Source: Streptomyces tendae (lineage in GTDB: Bacteria; Actinomycetota; Actinomycetes; Streptomycetales; Streptomycetaceae). From it: 64,000 nucleotides of DNA. Shown here piece by piece: positions 60,266-64,000 of this stretch. The notes beneath the pieces are model-generated. The model saw nothing but the letters and a program-made list of their open reading frames with translations, did no database searches and was not told where the DNA came from. The DNA is taken from assembly GCF_014650435.1 (NCBI RefSeq), contig NZ_BMUY01000004.1:434001-498000 (forward strand), written 5' to 3'. Position 1 is the stretch's first letter. Each line of letters starts with the position of its first letter. A program made the position numbers and the translations under genes.

Positions 60266-60925
60266 TCAGCTCTTCGGCATGAGGACGGTGTCGATGATGT
60301 AGACGTTGGCGTTGGCGGTCTTCACGTTGCCGCAGACGACCTTGGCGGAGTCGTTGACCTCGTAGGACTCGTCCGAGCCCGAAGTGGTCAGCTTCGACTT
60401 CTGCAGCGTGTCGAAGGAGCCGTTCTCCAGGTCCTTGGGCGCGAGCTTCTGGCCCACGACGTGGTAGGTCAGGATGTCGGTGAGCATCGCCTTGTCGGCC
60501 AGGACCTTGTCCAGGTCGGCCTTCGGGATCTTGGCGAAGGCGTCGTTGGTCGGCGCGAAGACAGTAATGTTCTCGGCGTTGTTGAGCGTGTCGACCAGAC
60601 CGGCCTTCTTCACCGCCGACACCAGCGTGGACAGGGCCGGGTTGTTCGAGGCGGCCGTGGCGACGGGGTCCTTGGCCATGCCGTCGAACGAACCGGCGCC
60701 CTCCTTCGGCACCGTGGAGCAGGCCGGGCCGAACGGCTCGTCGGAGCCCGCCATGCCGCCGGAACTGTCGGCCGACTGGTCGTCGGTCGCCGCGGGCGCC
60801 GAGGAGGCGGCCTGCGCGGAGTCCGAGGAGCCGCTGTCGCCGTCGTCGGAACAGGCGGCCAGGGACAGGGGCAGGACGGCGGCCGCGACGACGGCGACGA
60901 CGGAGCGGCGGATACGGGCGTTCAT
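60266..60925 (-). CDS. Fasciclin (FAS1) domain lipoprotein, MPT83-like
   Basis: 219 residues. Signal peptide with lipobox LAAC (Cys25), a Ser/Asp/Ala-rich linker, then one FAS1 domain (about 65-219): FGPACSTVPKEGAGSFDGM, NNPALSTLVSAVKKAGLVDTLNNAENITVFAPTNDAFAKIP, ILTYHVVGQ, NANVYIIDTVLMP. Mycobacterial MPT83/MPT70, with the same architecture, belong to the SigK regulon. A SigK-type promoter lies 208 bases upstream (about 200-base leader). Adhesion or signalling at the cell surface is likely. Confidence 0.92.
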   Translation of the reverse strand: MNARIRRSVVAVVAAAVLPLSLAACSDDGDSGSSDSAQAASSAPAATDDQSADSSGGMAGSDEPFGPACSTVPKEGAGSFDGMAKDPVATAASNNPALSTLVSAVKKAGLVDTLNNAENITVFAPTNDAFAKIPKADLDKVLADKAMLTDILTYHVVGQKLAPKDLENGSFDTLQKSKLTTSGSDESYEVNDSAKVVCGNVKTANANVYIIDTVLMPKS

Positions 60926-61132
60926 GGAGAATCTCCCTGAAAACGGGCAGCACGAAGGCTGCGTCGGTACGGAGTCGTGGTGCGCGTGATGCGCGATGGT
61001 CGTGCTGGGTCGATGTGCTGTGCGGCGGTCCGCCGAGTACCCGGCGCCGTCGCGTGGCGGCCGGCCGACCCGGGTCCGGAGTCAGCCGCCGGTTCGCGCT
61101 CGGCGTGGTCTCGGTTCTTCCCTCACACGGGG

Positions 61133-61161
61133 AATCCGGAGCCGCCCCGGCCCCGGATTGG
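61133..61161 (-). promoter_or_regulatory. SigK-type promoter of the FAS1 lipoprotein
   Basis: On the minus strand CCAATCC (61161-61155) - 15 bases - CCGGATT (61139-61133). The same two hexamer-plus elements and spacer length as the promoter before sigK, and both spacers end GCGGCT. Identical architecture at two such loci is unlikely by chance. Confidence 0.7.
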
Positions 61162-61188
61162 TGACTCAGCCGATCGGGTGAGGGAGTC

Positions 61189-62121
61189 TCACAGCGGCGT
61201 CGCGGTCCGGAGGATGAGGAACATCGTCACGGCGGCGTTCGCGGACGACATCGCCGAGACGGCGGTCCCCGCCGCCGCGGCCCACGCGGCCAGGCCCACC
61301 GAGGTGAACACCGGGGGCCAGGTGCGGACCACCGGGGCGGGGCCGAGCAGGGCGGCCACCCGGCGCGGCACCGGACCGGGCGCCGCGAGTCCGGCGAGGG
61401 TGGCGACGGGAGTACCGCGGGAGACCAGGGCCGCCTTGCCGATCGCCGTCGCGACCGTCCGCCGGTCACCGACGGTGCGGGCGGCGGTCTCGTCCGCCCA
61501 CCGCTCCGCCGTGTAGGCGACGGCGGTCCTCAGCGGCCGCAGGAACGGGTTGGCCAGCGCGGCGAGGCGTACGGCGAGCAGGAAGCGGTGGTGCCCGGCG
61601 GCGAGGTGGGCGCGCTCATGGGCGAACAGGGCGCGCCGCTCACCCGGTTCGAGGCAGTCCAGCAGGGCCGTACTCACCACCACGCGGTCCCGGCGACCAC
61701 CGGGCAGCGCGTACGCGTAGGGCACGTCGTCCGGCAGTACGGCCACCCCGGTGCCGGGCAGCCCGGCCAGTGCCCGGTGGGCGCGGCGGCGCACCCTGCC
61801 GTGCCGCCACAGGGCCCGCGCCGAGGCCGCGACCACCGCGCAGAGCGCGGGGATGGCCGCCTTGCCGACCACCTCGTCGTAGGGCACCGCCGCCCGGACC
61901 TCGGGGTCCGACCAGCCGTCGGGGAGCGGGTTGCCCGGCAGTTGGGCGGTGCCGACCACCATCACCAGGGCCAGGCACACGGTGCTGCACAGGGCCATCA
62001 CGGCGGCGACGGCGGTGAGCAGCCTGGTCGCGGTCCGCGGGTGCAGGTGCTGCTCTGCGAGCCGGGCGATCGGCCAGGCCGTCAGGGGCAGGACCAGGGG
62101 CAGGAAGACGAAGACCCCCAT
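61189..62121 (-). CDS. M56-family (BlaR1-like) membrane metallopeptidase
   Basis: 310 residues. Four to five transmembrane segments around a cytoplasmic zinc protease domain: HERAH in [13 protein letters not shown] and the third ligand Glu in [12 protein letters not shown]. Unlike BlaR1 it lacks a penicillin-binding sensor domain. It follows a BlaI repressor by 6 bases (one operon), as in the widespread BlaI/M56 pairs that answer unknown signals. Confidence 0.92.
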   Translation of the reverse strand: MGVFVFLPLVLPLTAWPIARLAEQHLHPRTATRLLTAVAAVMALCSTVCLALVMVVGTAQLPGNPLPDGWSDPEVRAAVPYDEVVGKAAIPALCAVVAASARALWRHGRVRRRAHRALAGLPGTGVAVLPDDVPYAYALPGGRRDRVVVSTALLDCLEPGERRALFAHERAHLAAGHHRFLLAVRLAALANPFLRPLRTAVAYTAERWADETAARTVGDRRTVATAIGKAALVSRGTPVATLAGLAAPGPVPRRVAALLGPAPVVRTWPPVFTSVGLAAWAAAAGTAVSAMSSANAAVTMFLILRTATPL

Positions 62122-62127
62122 GCGGTG

Positions 62128-62514
62128 TCAGCCGTCCTCCGCGGCGCGCGCGTGCCCGAGCAGTTCGCGCAGCAGCCGCTCGTCGTCGGGGTCGAGGCCG
62201 GTGACGAAGCTGGCCAGGACCGCTTCCCGGTCGCTCTCGGCGTCCAGCACCTTGCGCATCTTGCGCGCGGCCAGGCCCGCCTGGTCCGAGGCCGGCGTCC
62301 AGGCGAAGGACCGGCCCGCACGCTCACGGCTGACGGCGCCCTTCTCGAGGAGCCGGGTCAGGATCGTGATCACCGTGGTGTAGGCGAGGTCGCCGCCGAG
62401 GCGCTCCTGCACCCAGCCGGCCGTCGCGGGGCCGTCCGCCTCGCGCAGCGCGGACAGCACCAGCGCCTCCAGCTCGCCCTGGCCCCGCCGCCGCGGACGC
62501 CGGTCATCCGTCAC
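62128..62514 (-). CDS. BlaI/MecI-family repressor
   Basis: 128 residues from the GTG at 62514 chosen because GGAAGGAGG lies upstream; an ATG at 62556 is also open. Winged helix [57 protein letters not shown]. It should bind the TACA-N4-TGTA operator upstream and be inactivated when the M56 protease cleaves it. Confidence 0.92.
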   Translation of the reverse strand: MTDDRRPRRRGQGELEALVLSALREADGPATAGWVQERLGGDLAYTTVITILTRLLEKGAVSRERAGRSFAWTPASDQAGLAARKMRKVLDAESDREAVLASFVTGLDPDDERLLRELLGHARAAEDG

Positions 62515-62560
62515 GGCCCGCCTCCTTCCGCCGCCGATCGTCTTCCGGTGCGCCATCGTA

Positions 62561-62589
62561 TAGAAGGCTTTCTTCTACAGTGCTGTAGA
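62561..62589. promoter_or_regulatory. BlaI operator region between blaI and terD
   Basis: TCTACAG-TG-CTGTAGA (62574-62589) contains TACA-N4-TGTA, the BlaI/MecI consensus. A second overlapping inverted repeat TAGAAG-N5-CTTCTA spans 62561-62577. The site sits between the repressor and terD, so it may control both. Confidence 0.8.
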
Positions 62590-62637
62590 TTATCGGTGAC
62601 CGCACGGAACACAGCGAACGCGACGAAGGAGAACACA

Positions 62638-63213
62638 GTGGGAGTTTCCCTGGCCAAGGGCGGCAACGTCTCGCTCAGCAAGGAGGCGCCCGGCCTGACC
62701 GCCGTGCTGGTCGGTCTGGGCTGGGACGTGCGCACCACGACCGGCACCGACTACGACCTCGACGCCTCCGCGCTGCTCCTCGACACGTCGGGCAAGGTGC
62801 TCTCGGACGGGCACTTCGTCTTCTACAACAACCTCACCAGCCCGGACGGCTCGGTCGAGCACACCGGCGACAACCTCACCGGCGAGGGCGAGGGCGACGA
62901 CGAGGCGGTCAAGGTGAACCTGGCCTCGGTCCCGGCCGAGGTGGACCGGATCGTCTTCCCGGTGTCCATCCACGACGCGGAGAACCGGGGGCAGAGCTTC
63001 GGCCAGGTCCGCAACGCCTTCATCCGTGTCGTCAACCAGGCGAACAACCAGGAACTCGCCCGCTACGACCTGTCCGAGGACGCCTCGACCGAGACCGCGA
63101 TGGTCTTCGGCGAGCTGTACCGGCACGGCACCGAGTGGAAGTTCCGCGCCGTCGGTCAGGGGTACGCCTCGGGTCTCGCGGGCATCGCCGCGGACTTCGG
63201 CGTCAACGTCTGA
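62638..63213 (+). CDS. terD: TerD-family tellurium-resistance/stress protein
   Basis: 191 residues from a GTG with GAAGGAG upstream. [49 protein letters not shown] (calcium site), [27 protein letters not shown]. Calcium-binding TerD fold found in many Streptomyces paralogues with roles in stress and development rather than tellurite alone. Divergent from the BlaI gene with the shared operator region. Confidence 0.95.
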   Translation: MGVSLAKGGNVSLSKEAPGLTAVLVGLGWDVRTTTGTDYDLDASALLLDTSGKVLSDGHFVFYNNLTSPDGSVEHTGDNLTGEGEGDDEAVKVNLASVPAEVDRIVFPVSIHDAENRGQSFGQVRNAFIRVVNQANNQELARYDLSEDASTETAMVFGELYRHGTEWKFRAVGQGYASGLAGIAADFGVNV

Positions 63214-63258
63214 CACCCGCCCGCCTTCCCCGGTCCTCGCGCGGCGGGCCGGGTGGAG

Positions 63259-64000
63259 TCAGTGGTCCGTGGTGCAGCAGCCGGGCCCGCCGCCGGTGGC
63301 CGCGGTGGTGTCGAGACGGCAGAAACAGGACGCCTCGACCGGCACGTCCGCCAGCGCGGTGGCGAGCTTGAGCTGCCGCGCCACGATCGCCGCCTCCCCC
63401 GCCCTGCCCAGCCGCACCAGGCACTCGTGCAGTCCGTGCAGGGCCCAGACGTTGTTCGGGTGCTGGAGCGGGCGGGGCAGGGTGTCGTCCAGGCCCAGGT
63501 CGGCCCGGTAGACCGCCTCGGCCTCGGCGATCCGGCCCTGTTCCAGGAGCAGGGCACCGTAGGCGTGCCGGGTGGGCTGCATCCAGCCCCAGGGTTCGTC
63601 GTAGGGGAGGCTGTCGTCCAGCTCGATCGAACGCTCCAGGGCGGCGAAGGCGGCGGCGTGGTCGCCCCTGCGGTACTCCAGTTCGCCGTCGAGCATGGCC
63701 GAGGCGATGGCGAGGATGTCGGCGCAGGTGTTGTTGAAGAGCGTGCGGGACTCGGGCACCCGCTCGACCGCCGACCGGAACAGCTCGCGTTCGGCCTCCG
63801 CCTCCGGGACCCGGCCGGTGGCCGAGAGGGCGACGCCGCGGGCGTAGTGCAGCATCGCGGTCGTCACGCAGTACAGACGGGGGTCGGCCGGCCGGGGCAG
63901 GGCGAGGATCTCCGCCCAGCGGCCGAACCGGATCAGGACGTGCACCCGCATGGCCGGGAAAGCCTCCAGCCAGTCGGCCATCGGCGGGCTCTCCACCCGC
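63259..64000 (-). CDS. TPR-type protein, 5' end outside window
   Basis: At least 245 residues; the frame runs off the right edge, so the ATG at 63996 is probably internal. Tetratricopeptide-like helical repeats (AEAERELFRSAVERVPESRTLFNNTCADILAIASAMLDGELEYRRGDHAAAFAALERSIELDDSLPYDEPW; HAYGALLLEQGRIAEAEAVYRADLGLD; LHECLVRLGRAGEAAIVARQL). The C-terminus is Cys-rich (SCFCRLD, GPGCCTTDH). Function unknown. Confidence 0.75.
   Translation of the reverse strand, partial: RVESPPMADWLEAFPAMRVHVLIRFGRWAEILALPRPADPRLYCVTTAMLHYARGVALSATGRVPEAEAERELFRSAVERVPESRTLFNNTCADILAIASAMLDGELEYRRGDHAAAFAALERSIELDDSLPYDEPWGWMQPTRHAYGALLLEQGRIAEAEAVYRADLGLDDTLPRPLQHPNNVWALHGLHECLVRLGRAGEAAIVARQLKLATALADVPVEASCFCRLDTTAATGGGPGCCTTDH

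Overview
The window is about 72% G+C, with GTG starts, purine-rich ribosome binding sites, many 4-base ATGA/GTGA gene overlaps and gene families typical of Streptomyces: a conservon, SigB with DpsA, an RskA-type anti-sigma factor, TerD, FemX and many P450, GntR and TetR genes. The order dpsA - PRC barrel - STAS - kinase - sigB - ku, with an upstream conservon and lysozyme, matches from memory the S. coelicolor SCO058x-SCO061x neighbourhood. This looks like a chromosomal arm segment of Streptomyces or a close relative. No transposase, phage gene, tRNA, rRNA or CRISPR array was seen.

Layout. (1) 1-2903: a dihydroxyacetone-kinase-type sugar kinase (partial) and an MFS permease, divergent from a FadR-type GntR regulator, with TGGTCACCA-type operators between. 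(2) 2993-8806: a P450 convergent with a complete conservon (cvnA-B-C-D and a CYP157-like P450 without an ExxR motif). (3) 9168-13212: secreted GH25 lysozyme, an orphan FAD-binding subunit, an unknown protein, a methyltransferase and a flavodoxin-like protein. (4) 13307-19877: the stress block dpsA, PRC barrel, STAS, MEDS-kinase, sigB, then ku, femX-like and a glutamine amidotransferase; SigB-type promoters precede dpsA and sigB. (5) 19896-27920: SGNH hydrolase, GlxA-type regulator, DUF488, coiled-coil protein, lipoprotein, histone-H1-like regulator, EamA-like permease, and a GntR/TauE pair. (6) 28033-36632: arginine antiporter and deiminase, small secreted proteins, GH65 enzyme and phosphoketolase. 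(7) 36989-40202: a sulfane-sulfur module (persulfide dioxygenase-rhodanese, TauE/SafE, CstR-like repressor, rhodanese) with three ATACCC-N4-GGGTA operators. (8) 40293-42591: TetR and a DHA2 drug exporter. (9) 42678-50700: a six-gene LacI-controlled catabolic operon (FAD oxidoreductase, HyuA, HExxH protein, permease, Tat-exported propeller). (10) 50802-54613: GNAT with a leader ORF, then sigK-rskA and the remains of the sigK-linked lipid-methylation operon, cut by a deletion scar near 54084. (11) 54655-64000: ABC-F ATPase with an attenuator-like leader, flavoprotein, cobalamin transporter btuFCD behind a cobalamin riboswitch, a fasciclin lipoprotein, BlaI-M56 peptidase divergent from terD, and a partial TPR protein.

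The most interesting signal links regions 10 and 11. Identical promoter elements (CCAATCC-N15-CCGGATT) lie in front of sigK and in front of the fasciclin (MPT83-like) lipoprotein, pointing to a SigK regulon like that of Mycobacterium, although the lipid operon beside sigK has lost most of its genes. Positions and motifs were read by eye; family names rest on recognised motifs, not on database searches.
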